Below are positions 26,759 to 35,777 of a stretch of 64,000 bases of DNA, one piece after another; within the stretch, counting starts at the first letter, position 1; the number at the start of each line of letters is the position of its first letter. The DNA is from Glycomyces sp. YM15 (GTDB lineage: Bacteria; Actinomycetota; Actinomycetes; Mycobacteriales; Micromonosporaceae): contig NZ_JAERMK010000020.1 of assembly GCF_016918015.1 (NCBI RefSeq), forward strand, positions 1 to 64,000, in the 5' to 3' direction. The notes under the pieces were generated by a model that saw only the letters and a list, made by a program, of their open reading frames with translations, was not told where the DNA came from and searched no databases. The position numbers were made by a program, and so were the translations under genes.

Positions 26759-27691
26759 ATGAAGATGCGTCCGCAGCAACTTCAGGCCTTTCTCGCTGTC
26801 GCACAAACCCGGCATTTCACCCATGCGGCCGAAGAACTCGGTGTGACACAACCGTCATTGAGCAAGCAGATCCAGGCGCTCGAATCGGAGCTCGGCGCGC
26901 CGCTGTTCACGCGTGCGCGGGGCCGGATCGAGTTGACCGATGCCGGGCAGACGCTGCTGCCGCACGCGCGGCGGATCACGGCGGCGGTGACGGCGGCCCG
27001 CTCGGACATCGACGACGTGCTCGCCGTCCGGGCCGGGCACCTGCGCCTGGGCGCGACGCCCTCGCTGTGCTCGTGGTTGATCGCGCCGCTGCTGACCCGG
27101 TATCTGGAGGCGCACCCGGGTGTGACGGTGACGTTGACCGAGGACGGCTCGGGGCCGCTGACCGACCGGCTGACCGCCGGGGACCTGGACTTGGCGTTCA
27201 CGGTGGGCGACATGGCCGAAGACGCGGGACTCAGTGTCCAGCCGCTGTTGTCGGAGGCGCTCGTGGTCGCTTCGGCGGCGCACCTGCCGCCGTTGACGAG
27301 GCAGGGGTTCATCGGGTTGCCGCAGCTGCGGGAGCAGGCGTTCGTGCTGCCCGCCCACGGCTACGACCTGCGGGATCTGACGATCACGACGTGCGAGGGC
27401 GCGGGGTTCACCCCGCGCACGGGGGTGGACGGCGGGGCGACCGACGCGGTGGCGTCGCTGGTGGAGGCGGGTCTGGGGATCGCGCTGCTGCCGGCGATGA
27501 TCGCGGCGGGGCGACCGGGGTTGCGGGCGACACCGCTGGCGCCGCCCGGGGCGAGCCGCACGATCGCTCTGGCGGCGAGGCGGGAGGCGCCGCTGACGAA
27601 GGCGGCGGGGGCGTTCGCGGCGTCGCTGGAGGCGCACCTCACGGACCTGCACGCCTGGGGCCGGCTGCCGCAGGGCATGCAGGCCCTCTGA
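26759..27691 (+). CDS. LysR-family regulator divergent to sdhCAB
   Basis: 310 residues: an N-terminal HTH (QQLQAFLAVAQTRHFTHAAE, then LGVTQPSLSKQIQALESELG) and a LysR substrate-binding domain with LGIALLPAMIAAG. LysR proteins usually control the divergent operon and their own gene, so sdhCAB is the likely target, probably tuning respiration to a carboxylate signal. ATG 26759 is very close to the promoter gap; ATG 26765 is an alternative. No clear Shine-Dalgarno is seen, so the mRNA may be leaderless. Its stop is one base from the convergent ankyrin gene's stop. Confidence 0.86.
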   Translation: MKMRPQQLQAFLAVAQTRHFTHAAEELGVTQPSLSKQIQALESELGAPLFTRARGRIELTDAGQTLLPHARRITAAVTAARSDIDDVLAVRAGHLRLGATPSLCSWLIAPLLTRYLEAHPGVTVTLTEDGSGPLTDRLTAGDLDLAFTVGDMAEDAGLSVQPLLSEALVVASAAHLPPLTRQGFIGLPQLREQAFVLPAHGYDLRDLTITTCEGAGFTPRTGVDGGATDAVASLVEAGLGIALLPAMIAAGRPGLRATPLAPPGASRTIALAARREAPLTKAAGAFAASLEAHLTDLHAWGRLPQGMQAL

Positions 27692-27692
27692 G

Positions 27693-28061
27693 CTATTTGA
27701 AGGTGTCCCGGTCGAACATCGCGGCGATCTGGCGGGCCGAGGGCGTCCCGGCGTCGGGGTCGGCTCCGGCGTCGAGGAGGGCGGCGACGACGTCGCGGTA
27801 GTCCTTGAAGACCGCTCCGGCGAGCGGGGACTGGTCGCGGTCGTTGCGACGCTCCACATCGGCCCCGGCTTTGACGAGGGCGCGGACGGTGTCGGCGTGG
27901 CCGTGGTAGGCGGCCAGCATCAGCAGGGAGTCGCCCGAGCCGTTCACCAGGTCGACCGGGAGGCCGGTCTCGACGAAGCGGATCAGCCGTTCGGCCTCGC
28001 CTTTGCGGGCCAGGTCGAAGGCGGCTTCGGCTATGTCGTTGAAATCCTCGTCATCGCTCAC
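27693..28061 (-). CDS. Ankyrin-repeat protein
   Basis: 122 residues. Two to three ankyrin repeats are visible: GSGDSLLMLAAYHGHADTVR ALVKAGADV, then DQSPLAGAVFKDYRDVVAAL LDAGADPD. It is soluble with an acidic N-terminus (MSDDEDFNDIAEAAFDLARK) and no enzymatic domain, so a protein-binding role is expected. The start is GTG 28061. Small ankyrin proteins of this type sit next to catalase or redox genes in other bacteria; here the neighbours are LysR/sdh and an uncharacterised frame. Confidence 0.82.
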   Translation of the reverse strand: MSDDEDFNDIAEAAFDLARKGEAERLIRFVETGLPVDLVNGSGDSLLMLAAYHGHADTVRALVKAGADVERRNDRDQSPLAGAVFKDYRDVVAALLDAGADPDAGTPSARQIAAMFDRDTFK

Positions 28062-28286
28062 GCCCCACAGTTTTTCACACCCCGAGGGGTGCGGGACGGG
28101 TTCGCCCCCTGGGCCTCCGCAATGGACCGCTCCCAGTGGAGTTCACCCCCGCAGGTGCCGGATCGGGTATTGACACGGCTGGTCGCGGGTGGGAAAGATT
28201 GATACGGGCCCGCGGGGGCGCTTCGCTGACACGAGTCCGCCGCGGTTTCCTTTGAACGGTGGGACACAAACGGTGAGGACTCGGGC

Positions 28287-28538
28287 ATGAGCGAGCCGAA
28301 AATCCTAGGGCAGTTCCAATTGGAACATCGCACTATCCAAGTGAGCGGCGACGACGGCAATGCCGGGACCGTATGGCTGCGTCGCGTCCACCCCGATCCG
28401 CCGATGGCGCTCGGCTGCGTGGTCGAGCTCGACTCCTCGACGCCGCGGCTGCGCCTCTACCGTGCGGAGTGGCCCGACGCGCTGCGAGAGCAGGCGAAGG
28501 AGCAGACGCTCGCGATCTGGCGCTCGGCCCGGGCCTTA
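28287..28538 (+). CDS. Uncharacterised ~84-codon reading frame lacking its own stop
   Basis: ATG 28287 opens a protein-like sequence (MSEPKILGQFQLEHRTIQVS, later HPDPPMALGCVVELDSSTPR and EWPDALREQAKEQTLAIWRS) with balanced composition and good codon periodicity up to about 28,535. There it meets the 3' end of the convergent pabB-like gene and no in-frame stop occurs until 29,756, which would give a nonsensical antisense tail. Either the true stop was lost by mutation or the frame ends through an unseen frameshift. I do not recognise the protein. The end given is where coding character stops. Confidence 0.4.
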
Positions 28539-29681
28539 ACGCAGAGCCGCGGCGACGCCCCCGGCCTTCGCTTCGGCTTCGGCCACTTCGGCTTCCGGGT
28601 CGGAGCGCCAGGTGATGCCCCCGCCGGACCAGATGTGGGCGTGCTCGGCGTCGAGAGCGACCGTGCGGATCGTGACACCCAGGCGCACCGCCTCACCGGT
28701 GAGGTACCCGAAAGCGCCCATGGCCGGGCCCCGGCCGACCGGCTCGAGTCCGCCGACCAGGTCGAGGACGGCGAGTTTCGGTGCGCCCGTGACCGATCCG
28801 GGCGGGCACATGGCCCGCAAAAGATCGGCGAAGCCGGTGCCGGGGGCGAGATCGGCGGTCACGGTGGACTCGGCCTGCCACAGGTCCGCCCAGCGGCCGA
28901 TGTGGAAGAGGTCCTTGACCGCGACGGTGCCGGGCGCGGCGACCTGCGCGAGGTCGTTGCGTTCGAGATCGACGATCATGACATGCTCGGCGCGTTCCTT
29001 CACCGACGCGAGCAGCGCGACCCTGCCGTCCTCCGTAGCCGGTGCAGTGCCCTTGATCGGGAAGGTCGCCGCCGTGGAACGGTCGGCGGTGAGAAAGCAC
29101 TCGGGCGAACCGGAGGCGACGAGCCAGCCGTCGCCGGCCAGGACGCCGCCCCAACTCGCTCCGGTCACCGTGGAGGCGGCACGGGCGATGCCGGCGGGAT
29201 CCCCGGACCAGCGGGCCCGGCGGTGCCCCACGACGTTGGCCACGTACACGTCCCCGCGCCCGATCGCCTCCTGCACGGCCACGACCGCCCCGGCGTGGTC
29301 CGCGCCGGACCACGACGCCTCCCAAGGACCCACGGCGAACGCCCCGAGCGACGCCGCCTCACCCGCGGGCCCGTGGGCGTAGGCGACGAGCGCCAGATCG
29401 GGCACCGCGGGGACGGGGCTGGCAGCCCCGATCGCACCGCCGACCATGACCGCCCCCGCAGCCGAGGACACCAGCACGGCGACACCGCAGACGGTGCCGT
29501 CCACGCCGGTATGCTCCCCTTCGCCGGGCACGAGGTGACGGGCGCGGAAATCGGCCGCCAGCGCCGCGGGGTCGCCGCCGTCGCCGATCCGCCATTCGAA
29601 CCGGTCCACTTCCACGAGCCGGTCCCGGCACGCCGCGGGCACCCCCGGCGGAGCGGGTCGGACGGCACGGAAGTTCGGCAT
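28536..29681 (-). CDS. pabB: Chorismate-binding enzyme, aminodeoxychorismate synthase component I-like
   Basis: 381 residues. The catalytic core has FPIKGTAPATEDGR, ERAEHVMIVDLERNDLAQ, MCPPGSVTGAPKLAVLDLV, GAFGYLTGE and HIWSGGGITWRSDPE, the signature of PabB/TrpE proteins. PIKGT (lysine) favours PabB over TrpE. It would aminate chorismate to aminodeoxychorismate for folate, using ammonia from a PabA partner that is not nearby. The N-terminal half is short compared with about 450-700 residues in full PabB. ATG 29681 is preceded directly by GGAGG. The gene is monocistronic. Confidence 0.85.
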   Translation of the reverse strand: MPNFRAVRPAPPGVPAACRDRLVEVDRFEWRIGDGGDPAALAADFRARHLVPGEGEHTGVDGTVCGVAVLVSSAAGAVMVGGAIGAASPVPAVPDLALVAYAHGPAGEAASLGAFAVGPWEASWSGADHAGAVVAVQEAIGRGDVYVANVVGHRRARWSGDPAGIARAASTVTGASWGGVLAGDGWLVASGSPECFLTADRSTAATFPIKGTAPATEDGRVALLASVKERAEHVMIVDLERNDLAQVAAPGTVAVKDLFHIGRWADLWQAESTVTADLAPGTGFADLLRAMCPPGSVTGAPKLAVLDLVGGLEPVGRGPAMGAFGYLTGEAVRLGVTIRTVALDAEHAHIWSGGGITWRSDPEAEVAEAEAKAGGVAAALR

Positions 29682-29742
29682 GCCTCCAGTATCGCCGGGC
29701 CCGCGCCCCGCGGCCCGAGCCGTGTGGCTCACTTCACCGGCC

Positions 29743-31404
29743 TCAACTGCCGATGACGTCGAGGACGCCGCCCTCACCGGGCGCCTGGACGAACGCGCCG
29801 CCCGTGGCCGTGGCAAGCGTCGTCAGGTTCTCCGGGTCGGTCTGCCCGAACCCGACCGTGTACACCACCGTGGGCGCCGCCAACTGCGCGGCGGTATCGG
29901 CGGCACTCCCTTCACTCACTTCGTCCCTGCTCGAGTTGGTGAAGACCACGATGATGCTCCGCGCGCCGCCCCCGGCCTGCCCGTTCATGAACGCGCTGGC
30001 CGCTATGAGCGTGTCGTACAGGGGCGCGCCGCCGTCGTAGCTGTTGTTGGAGACGGCGTACAGGTCGGTCTCGAGGGTGTCGCGTCCGTCGTCGTCGAGC
30101 TCGGTCAGGTCGGTGACCTCCCGGTAGGGCTGCCCGTCCCCCGCGCCGACCCCGTACTCCCACACCCCGACCCGGTAGCTCGACTCCATGTCCCGCACGG
30201 TGGCGATGGCCGCCTGCACGGCCGCGTCCCCGGCGGTGAGGTCGTCATCGCCGTAGGCGACGGTCTCGGCGTCGGTGGAGGACGACCGGTCGATGAGGAA
30301 CAGCACGTGCAGGGCGTCGCGGCCCACCGACCAGGCCTCCACCGCCGCACCCACGGTCTCCGGCGTGGTCTGGGCCAGCGCGGCCGCAGGGTCGTCCACG
30401 GCCCGCAGTTCGGTGTCCTCGAAATCGCCGGACTCGACCCGGCCTTTGAGGAAGTCCCCGAACTGCTCGGCGATCGCGGCATCGGAATCGGAGACCCAGC
30501 CGCCGCTGAGCACGAGGTAGGTCGCGACGGCGGCGACCGCGGAATCGGACGGAACGAGCGGCACGAGCGGGTCGGCGGGCGCGTTCTCGGCGTTGAAGTC
30601 CTCGACCTGGTAGTCCAGGGCGGTGATGGCAGCGGTGGGGTCGGGGCTCTCGCCGTAAGCGGTGAGCGGGTCGTCCGCGCTGTCGGCGAGCGTGCCGGTG
30701 CCGGTCGCGGCCCTCCAGGCGGTCATGGCGTCGGCGGAGAACCCGCCCGAGCCGTCCCCGGCGGCGTTGAGCATCGCGACGAGGCCCTCGGTGGAGGTGC
30801 GGGGATTGGCGGCCGCGAGCGAGATCTGCCCGCCCTGCGCGGCGGTGAGCACGTCCGTCCAAGTGGGCGCTTCGCCGCCCACCCACCCGAGATCGGTGGC
30901 CGTCGAGTTCGGCACGGCCAGCACGGAAGAGGCCTGGCCGAGGACGAGCGGTTCCCGGGTGACGAACCCGGCGGTGGTCTCGTTCGCGGCCAGCTTCGAC
31001 ACCCACGCCTGGGAGTCGGGGACCCACGCGATCGGGCGCGGCCCGAACGATTTCACGTCCCAGTCGCCGGTGAACTCGCTGGAGGCGACCGCGGTCGGCA
31101 CTTCCCTGATCTCGGCGCCGATGCACTGCCCGGTGGACGCCTCGGGCTGCGTCGCCTCCCATTCCTGCGCCGCGTCGGCGAGGGTCCCGGCGAGGCTCGG
31201 TGCGGCCGCGATCGCCACCCGGTACATCGGCCCGGAGCAACCCGACCGCATCAGCGCCACGAAACCCCAGGTGAGACCTGATGCGACGAGCACGCACACG
31301 AGCGTGATCACGATCCAGGGGGCCACCACCATACGGTTGCCGCCCTTCTTGCGGCGACGGCCGAGCCGGTGCGACCTCACCTTGTGCGTGGTACCGAAAA
31401 CCAT
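29743..31404 (-). CDS. Membrane-anchored substrate-binding-like plus VWA domain protein
   Basis: 553 residues. A basic N-terminus (SHRLGRRRKKGGNR) and one helix (VVAPWIVITLVCVLVASGLT) anchor it outside the membrane. A type-2 periplasmic-binding-like domain follows (about 55-330; AIAAAPSLAGTLADAAQEWE, IAWVPDSQAWVSKLA). A von Willebrand A domain closes the protein, with a MIDAS-like motif in FLIDRSSSTDAE (D-x-S-x-S) and later FTNSSRDE. Such proteins are conserved in actinobacteria as envelope proteins of unknown ligand. ATG 31404 was chosen because AGGAG is 8 bases upstream; the earlier GTG 31413 overlaps that site. Confidence 0.75.
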   Translation of the reverse strand: MVFGTTHKVRSHRLGRRRKKGGNRMVVAPWIVITLVCVLVASGLTWGFVALMRSGCSGPMYRVAIAAAPSLAGTLADAAQEWEATQPEASTGQCIGAEIREVPTAVASSEFTGDWDVKSFGPRPIAWVPDSQAWVSKLAANETTAGFVTREPLVLGQASSVLAVPNSTATDLGWVGGEAPTWTDVLTAAQGGQISLAAANPRTSTEGLVAMLNAAGDGSGGFSADAMTAWRAATGTGTLADSADDPLTAYGESPDPTAAITALDYQVEDFNAENAPADPLVPLVPSDSAVAAVATYLVLSGGWVSDSDAAIAEQFGDFLKGRVESGDFEDTELRAVDDPAAALAQTTPETVGAAVEAWSVGRDALHVLFLIDRSSSTDAETVAYGDDDLTAGDAAVQAAIATVRDMESSYRVGVWEYGVGAGDGQPYREVTDLTELDDDGRDTLETDLYAVSNNSYDGGAPLYDTLIAASAFMNGQAGGGARSIIVVFTNSSRDEVSEGSAADTAAQLAAPTVVYTVGFGQTDPENLTTLATATGGAFVQAPGEGGVLDVIGS

Positions 31405-31457
31405 CAGCTTCACTCCTGGGGGGAATCGTCGGCGCCCAGTGTAAAGCCCCAGCCTCA

Positions 31458-31485
31458 GGCCCCGCCCACTGTGGTGAGCGGGGCC
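31458..31485 (-). terminator. Probable terminator downstream of gcvP
   Basis: 12-base arms (GGCCCCGCCCAC at 31458-31469 and GTGAGCGGGGCC at 31474-31485) pair with one mismatch around a TGTG loop, 10 bases past the gcvP stop. Confidence 0.65.
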
Positions 31486-31494
31486 CGCGTTCGG

Positions 31495-34317
31495 CTACTC
31501 CCCGAAGGCCTCGATCGGCGGGCACGTGCACGCCAGGTTGCGGTCCCCCCACGCATTGTCGATGCGGCCGACCGGCGGCCAGTACTTCGAAGCCGTCACC
31601 CCGGCCGGCCAGGCCGCCTCGGCCCTCGAATAGACCCGGTCCCATTCGTCGCCGGTGACGACGGCGGCGGTGTGCGGCGCGGCGCGCAACGCCGAGTCCG
31701 CAACGGCGACCTCACCGTTCGCGACCGCGTCGATCTCGCCGCGGATGGCGATCATCGCCTCGCAGAACCGGTCGAGTTCGGCCAGGTCCTCCGATTCGGT
31801 CGGCTCGACCATGAGCGTCCCGGCGACCGGGAACGACATCGTCGGCGCGTGGAACCCGTAGTCGATGAGCCGCTTCGCCACGTCCTCCACGGTCACCCCG
31901 GAGGCCTTCGACAGCTCGCGCAGGTCCAGGATGCACTCGTGGGCGACGAGCCCGTGCTTGCCGGTGTACAGCACCGGGTAGTGCTCGCGCAGCCGCGCCG
32001 CCACATAGTTCGCGGCCAGGACCGCGGCGGCGGTCGCGGCGGTGACGCCGTCGGCGCCCATCATCCGCAGGTACATCCACGGGATCTGCAGGATCCCCGC
32101 CGAACCCCACCGCGCCTGCGACACGGGCCCGACCGGCCCGGCGGCCCCGGCCATCGGGTCGGAGGGCAGGAACGGCACCAGGTGCTCCGCGACCGCGACC
32201 GGGCCCACGCCCGGCCCGCCGCCGCCGTGGGGGATGCAGAACGTCTTGTGCAGGTTCAGGTGCGACACGTCGGCCCCGAACCGGCCCGGCTTGGCCCAGC
32301 CCAGCAGCGCGTTCAGGTTCGCACCGTCGACGTACACCTGCCCGCCCGCGTCGTGGACGCGCCCGCACACCTCGACGATGGTCTCCTCGTACACGCCGTG
32401 CGTGGACGGGTACGTGACCATGAGGGCCGACAGCCGATCGGCGTGCTGATCGAGTTTCGCTTCGAGGTCGGCCATGTCGATGTTCCCGGCGTCGTCGCAG
32501 GCGACGACGACCACGCGCATGCCGGCGAGGACGGCGGAGGCGGCGTTGGTGCCGTGGGCGCTGGCGGGGATGAGGCAGAGGTCGCGGTCGGTGTCGCCTT
32601 GCGCCATGTGCCAGGCGCGGATGGCGAGGAGTCCGGCGAGCTCGCCTTGGGATCCGGCGTTGGGCTGGACGGAGACGGCGGCGTAGCCGCAGACTTCGGC
32701 GAGCCAGGTCTCGAGCTGGTCGATGAGCTGTTGCCAGCCGCGGGTCTGGTCGGCGGGGGCGAGGGGGTGGATGTCGGCGAATGCGGGCCAGGTGATGGGT
32801 TCCATCTCGGCGGCGGCGTTGAGTTTCATGGTGCAGGAGCCGAGGGGGATCATGCCGCGGTCGAGGCCGTAGTCCTTGTCGGCGAGGCGTTTGAGGTAGC
32901 GCATCATCGCGGTCTCGGAATGGTGGGCGTTGAAGACCGGGTGGGTGAGGTAGGTGCCTTCGCGGCGCAGCTGCACGGGGATGCGGTCGGCGGTGGGTTC
33001 GTGGAGGTGGGCGCCGAAGGCGTCGCAGACGATGCGGAGGTCCCCTTCGGTGGTGGTCTCGTCGCAGGCGACCGCGACGGTGTCGGGGTCGACGCGGCGG
33101 AGGTTGAGGCCTCCGGCGGCGGCCGCGGCGATGATCTCGTCGGCGCGGCCGGGCACTGAGGCGGTGACGGTGTCGAAGAGGGCGGCGCCGACGAGGTCGA
33201 CGCCGGCGGTCTGGAGCGAGGCGGCGAGCCTCGCGGCGGCGCCGGCGGCGTGTTCGGCGATGGCCTTGAGGCCTTCGGGGCCGTGCCAGACGGCGTAGGA
33301 GGCGGCGATGACGGCCGGGAGGACCTGGGCGGTGCAGATGTTGCTGGTGGCCTTCTCACGGCGGATGTGCTGTTCGCGGGCTTGGAGGGCGAGGCGGAGG
33401 GCGGGGGCGTCGGCGCTGTCGCGGGAGACGCCGACGAGGCGGCCCGGCAGTTGGCGCTGGAGGGCGTTGCGGACGGCCATGTATCCGGCGTGGGGGCCGC
33501 CGAAGGCCATGGGCATGCCGAACCGCTGGGTGGAGCCGACGGCGATGTCGGCGCCGAATTCGCCGGGCGCGGTGAGGAGGGTGAGGGCGAGGAGGTCGGC
33601 GGCGACGGCGACGGTGGCGCCGCTCTCGTGTGCGGCCTCGACGGCGGGCGTCCAGTCGGTGACGGTGCCGTCGGCGCCGGGGTATTGGAGGAGGACGCCG
33701 AAGGTGCCGTCGGGGATCGCGGCGGGGTCGGTGAGGTCGGCGATGGCGAGGTGGATGCCGACGGGTTCGGCGCGGGTCTTGAGAACGGCGAGGGTCTGCG
33801 GGAGGACGCGCTGGTCGACGGCGAAGACGTCCCCGGTGCCGCGTTTGGCCGCGCGGCGGGCGAGGAGCATGGCTTCGGCGGCGGCGGTGGCCTCGTCGAG
33901 GAGGCTGGCGCCGGCGACGTCGAGGCCGGTGAGGTCGGTGACCATGGTCTGGAAGTTGAGGAGCGCTTCGAGGCGGCCTTGGGAGATCTCGGCCTGGTAG
34001 GGCGTGTACGCGGTGTACCAGGAGGGGTTCTCGAGGACGTTGCGGCGGATGACGGCGGGGGTGTGGGTGCCGTGGTAGCCGAGTCCGATCATGGAGCGGA
34101 CGGGCCGGTTCTGGGCGGCGAGGGCGGCGAGTTCGGCCTGGGCCTGTGTCTCCGAGATCGCGGCGGGGAGGGCGAGGCCCTCGTGTGAGCGGATGAGGGC
34201 GGGCATGCAGGCGTCCATGAGGGCCTCGAGGCTGGGCTGCCCGACGGCTTTGAGCATGGCGTCCTGATCGGCGCTGCTGGTGCCGATGTGGCGGTCGGCG
34301 AAGGTTCGCTCGGTCAT
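31495..34317 (-). CDS. gcvP: Glycine dehydrogenase (decarboxylating), P protein
   Basis: 940 residues, the full single-chain length. The N-terminus is typical ([18 protein letters not shown]), and [20 protein letters not shown] and [20 protein letters not shown] follow. The PLP lysine is in [16 protein letters not shown] (about Lys 691). It decarboxylates glycine and loads the aminomethyl group on the lipoyl arm of GcvH (36250-36627). T and L proteins are elsewhere. ATG 34317 has CGGAG upstream; that ribosome site sits in a hairpin just below a glycine riboswitch, so translation or transcription is induced by glycine. The 5' half is extremely C-rich at third codon positions. Confidence 0.95.
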   Translation of the reverse strand: MTERTFADRHIGTSSADQDAMLKAVGQPSLEALMDACMPALIRSHEGLALPAAISETQAQAELAALAAQNRPVRSMIGLGYHGTHTPAVIRRNVLENPSWYTAYTPYQAEISQGRLEALLNFQTMVTDLTGLDVAGASLLDEATAAAEAMLLARRAAKRGTGDVFAVDQRVLPQTLAVLKTRAEPVGIHLAIADLTDPAAIPDGTFGVLLQYPGADGTVTDWTPAVEAAHESGATVAVAADLLALTLLTAPGEFGADIAVGSTQRFGMPMAFGGPHAGYMAVRNALQRQLPGRLVGVSRDSADAPALRLALQAREQHIRREKATSNICTAQVLPAVIAASYAVWHGPEGLKAIAEHAAGAAARLAASLQTAGVDLVGAALFDTVTASVPGRADEIIAAAAAGGLNLRRVDPDTVAVACDETTTEGDLRIVCDAFGAHLHEPTADRIPVQLRREGTYLTHPVFNAHHSETAMMRYLKRLADKDYGLDRGMIPLGSCTMKLNAAAEMEPITWPAFADIHPLAPADQTRGWQQLIDQLETWLAEVCGYAAVSVQPNAGSQGELAGLLAIRAWHMAQGDTDRDLCLIPASAHGTNAASAVLAGMRVVVVACDDAGNIDMADLEAKLDQHADRLSALMVTYPSTHGVYEETIVEVCGRVHDAGGQVYVDGANLNALLGWAKPGRFGADVSHLNLHKTFCIPHGGGGPGVGPVAVAEHLVPFLPSDPMAGAAGPVGPVSQARWGSAGILQIPWMYLRMMGADGVTAATAAAVLAANYVAARLREHYPVLYTGKHGLVAHECILDLRELSKASGVTVEDVAKRLIDYGFHAPTMSFPVAGTLMVEPTESEDLAELDRFCEAMIAIRGEIDAVANGEVAVADSALRAAPHTAAVVTGDEWDRVYSRAEAAWPAGVTASKYWPPVGRIDNAWGDRNLACTCPPIEAFGE

Positions 34318-34323
34318 GGGTGA

Positions 34324-34375
34324 CGCTCCGGTGACAGGTCGACGGCAGTTGCGGTCCCCTCGTCTGTCACCAGCG
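34324..34375 (-). promoter_or_regulatory. Hairpin enclosing the gcvP ribosome site (expression platform)
   Basis: On the minus strand CGCTGGTGACAG pairs with CTGTCACC-GG-AGCG; the two-base bulge and the adjoining bases hold the GGAG that serves gcvP. The structure lies directly between the glycine aptamer and the start codon, so it can mask or release the ribosome site. The pairing is seen; the switching mechanism is inferred. Confidence 0.6.
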
Positions 34376-34401
34376 CCTTGCTAGCTCCAGAGCGGCCAAT
34401 T

Positions 34402-34492
34402 CCGGGCGGTCCTGGTACCTGAGAGTTTGAAGCGAGGGACTTGCCCCTTCGGTGCCGTGGAGCGCATGTGGCCCACGATCTCTCCCGCCCGG
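34402..34492 (-). ncRNA. Glycine riboswitch (gcvT element), single aptamer
   Basis: Reading the minus strand, the closing stem CCGGGCGG (34492-34485) pairs with CCGCCCGG (34409-34402). Inside are the invariant GGGAGAGA, the core GGCACCGAAGGGGCAAG, and CAAACTCTCAGGTACCAGGAC, all hallmarks of the glycine aptamer. Only one aptamer is evident rather than the common tandem pair. It starts 27 bases after the MerR stop, so it is read either by run-on from the upstream gene cluster or from a promoter inside the MerR gene. It should activate gcvP when glycine is high. Confidence 0.92.
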
Positions 34493-34518
34493 TTTTCCGG
34501 CTCTGCGGCCATGGTAGG

Positions 34519-35076
34519 TCAGGAGGCGGTGCGTCGGCGACCGGGCACGGTCCCGGTGTGGTGCCCCTTGGTCTGCTCGGGCGGGTGGAGGCGGGTCGGG
34601 GTCTTGACGGGGGCTTCGCCGGGGAGGGTGGCGAGGCGGCCCATGACTTCGGTGACGGTGGTGCGGACGGCGATGCCGAAGACGCCTTGGCCGCCGCGGA
34701 GGAGGTCGATGACCTCGCCGGCGGAGCGGCATTCGTAGACGGTGGAGCCGTCGGACATGAGGGTGATCTCGGCGAGGTCCTTGACGCCCCTCGAGCGGAG
34801 GGCTTCGACCGCTTTGCGGATGTTCTGGAGCGAGACGCCGGCGTCGAGGAGTCGTTTGATGACTTTGAGGACGATGATGTCGCGGAAGGAGTAGAGGCGG
34901 TTGGAGCCCGACCCCGAGGCGCGGCGGATCGAGGGTTCGACGAGTCCGGTGCGGGCCCAGTAGTCGAGCTGGCGGTAGGAGATGCCGACGACGCGGCAGG
35001 CGGCCGTGCCCCTCCAACCGCGGATCTGGTTGGGGGGGACGGCAGGCCGGCCTGCGGGTTCACTGTGGGCGTCCAT
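34519..35076 (-). CDS. MerR-family regulator, Rv1830-type
   Basis: 185 residues. The MerR HTH includes TAACRVVGISYRQLDYWART and SNRLYSFRDIIVLKVIKRLL, and the distinctive tail EITLMSDGSTVYECRSAGEV followed by GGQGVFGIAV matches mycobacterial Rv1830, which lies at the same place between the Rv1829-type nuclease gene and gcvB/gcvP. The family has no clear metal- or drug-binding cysteines; it is linked to growth and cell-division gene control. ATG 35076 has GGGAGGA 6 bases upstream. It is the last gene before the glycine riboswitch. Confidence 0.88.
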   Translation of the reverse strand: MDAHSEPAGRPAVPPNQIRGWRGTAACRVVGISYRQLDYWARTGLVEPSIRRASGSGSNRLYSFRDIIVLKVIKRLLDAGVSLQNIRKAVEALRSRGVKDLAEITLMSDGSTVYECRSAGEVIDLLRGGQGVFGIAVRTTVTEVMGRLATLPGEAPVKTPTRLHPPEQTKGHHTGTVPGRRRTAS

Positions 35077-35172
35077 GGCTTCCTCCCCTGGGTGGTGTTC
35101 AGAGGGTGAGCGTAGCCGCCGGACCCTCCACCATGGTGAGAAAGAGAGAAATGCTCGGGCAGGTCGCGGGTG

Positions 35173-35643
35173 CTATTGGCTCTCGCCGAAGTCCTCGGGC
35201 GTGACGTCTTCGAGGAACTCGCGGAACTTCTCCACTTCGTCCTCCTGGGTGTCGGGGAGGACGACGCCGGCTTCGTCGAGGACGGCGTCGGCGCACCAGA
35301 TCGGGGCCTCGGCCCGCAGTGCGAGCGCGATCGCATCCGAGGAGCGGGAGGAGACGCGGGTGCGGCCGTCGAGCACGAGTTCGGCGAAGTACACGGTGTC
35401 GCGCAGTTCGGTGATCTCGACGGCGGTGAGGGTGACCTCGAGCGCGTCGAGCACATCGCGCATGAGGTCGTGGGTGAGCGGACGGGAGAGCTGCACGTCC
35501 TGCTGCTGGTAGGCGATCGCGGCGGCTTCGACGGTGCCGATCCAGATCGGCAGGTACCGGTGTCCTTCGGTCTCCTTGAGCAGGACCACCGGCTGGTTGC
35601 TCGGGAGTTCCACGCGGACCCCGACTACGGTCATCATCCGCAC
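35173..35643 (-). CDS. Bifunctional nuclease family protein (DUF151, Rv1829-type)
   Basis: 156 residues: VGVRVELPSNQPVVLLKETE, HRYLPIWIGTVEAAAIAYQQ, RPLTHDLMRDVL and SSRSSDAIALALRAEAPIW identify the DUF151/bifunctional nuclease fold. Residues DEVEKFREFLEDVTPEDFGE close the protein exactly as in the mycobacterial homolog. Family members cleave DNA or RNA in vitro; the cellular role is unclear. GTG 35643 was chosen because TTGGAGG lies 7 bases upstream; ATG 35637 is a close alternative. It lies between garA and the MerR gene in the conserved glycine-cleavage neighbourhood. Confidence 0.87.
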   Translation of the reverse strand: MRMMTVVGVRVELPSNQPVVLLKETEGHRYLPIWIGTVEAAAIAYQQQDVQLSRPLTHDLMRDVLDALEVTLTAVEITELRDTVYFAELVLDGRTRVSSRSSDAIALALRAEAPIWCADAVLDEAGVVLPDTQEDEVEKFREFLEDVTPEDFGESQ

Positions 35644-35777
35644 CGGTTCGCCTCCAACGGGTGCCGTGTTCCTGAAACGGACCCGCACCGGGTTGGCCCC
35701 GGGCGGGTCCTCGAGACTGTCAGCCTACTCGCGGTCGGCGCCCGCGGGGCGGTCGCCGGGGGTTCGAGCGGACGCGG

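Noticed and set aside
28314-28325. Palindrome TTCCAATTGGAA as an operator
   Set aside because: It falls inside the reading frame at 28287 and no partner site or nearby promoter was found, so it may be chance.
28539-29756. Continuation of the 28287 frame as a 489-residue protein
   Set aside because: It is antisense to the PabB-like gene, whose motifs are conserved; the sequence is low-complexity.
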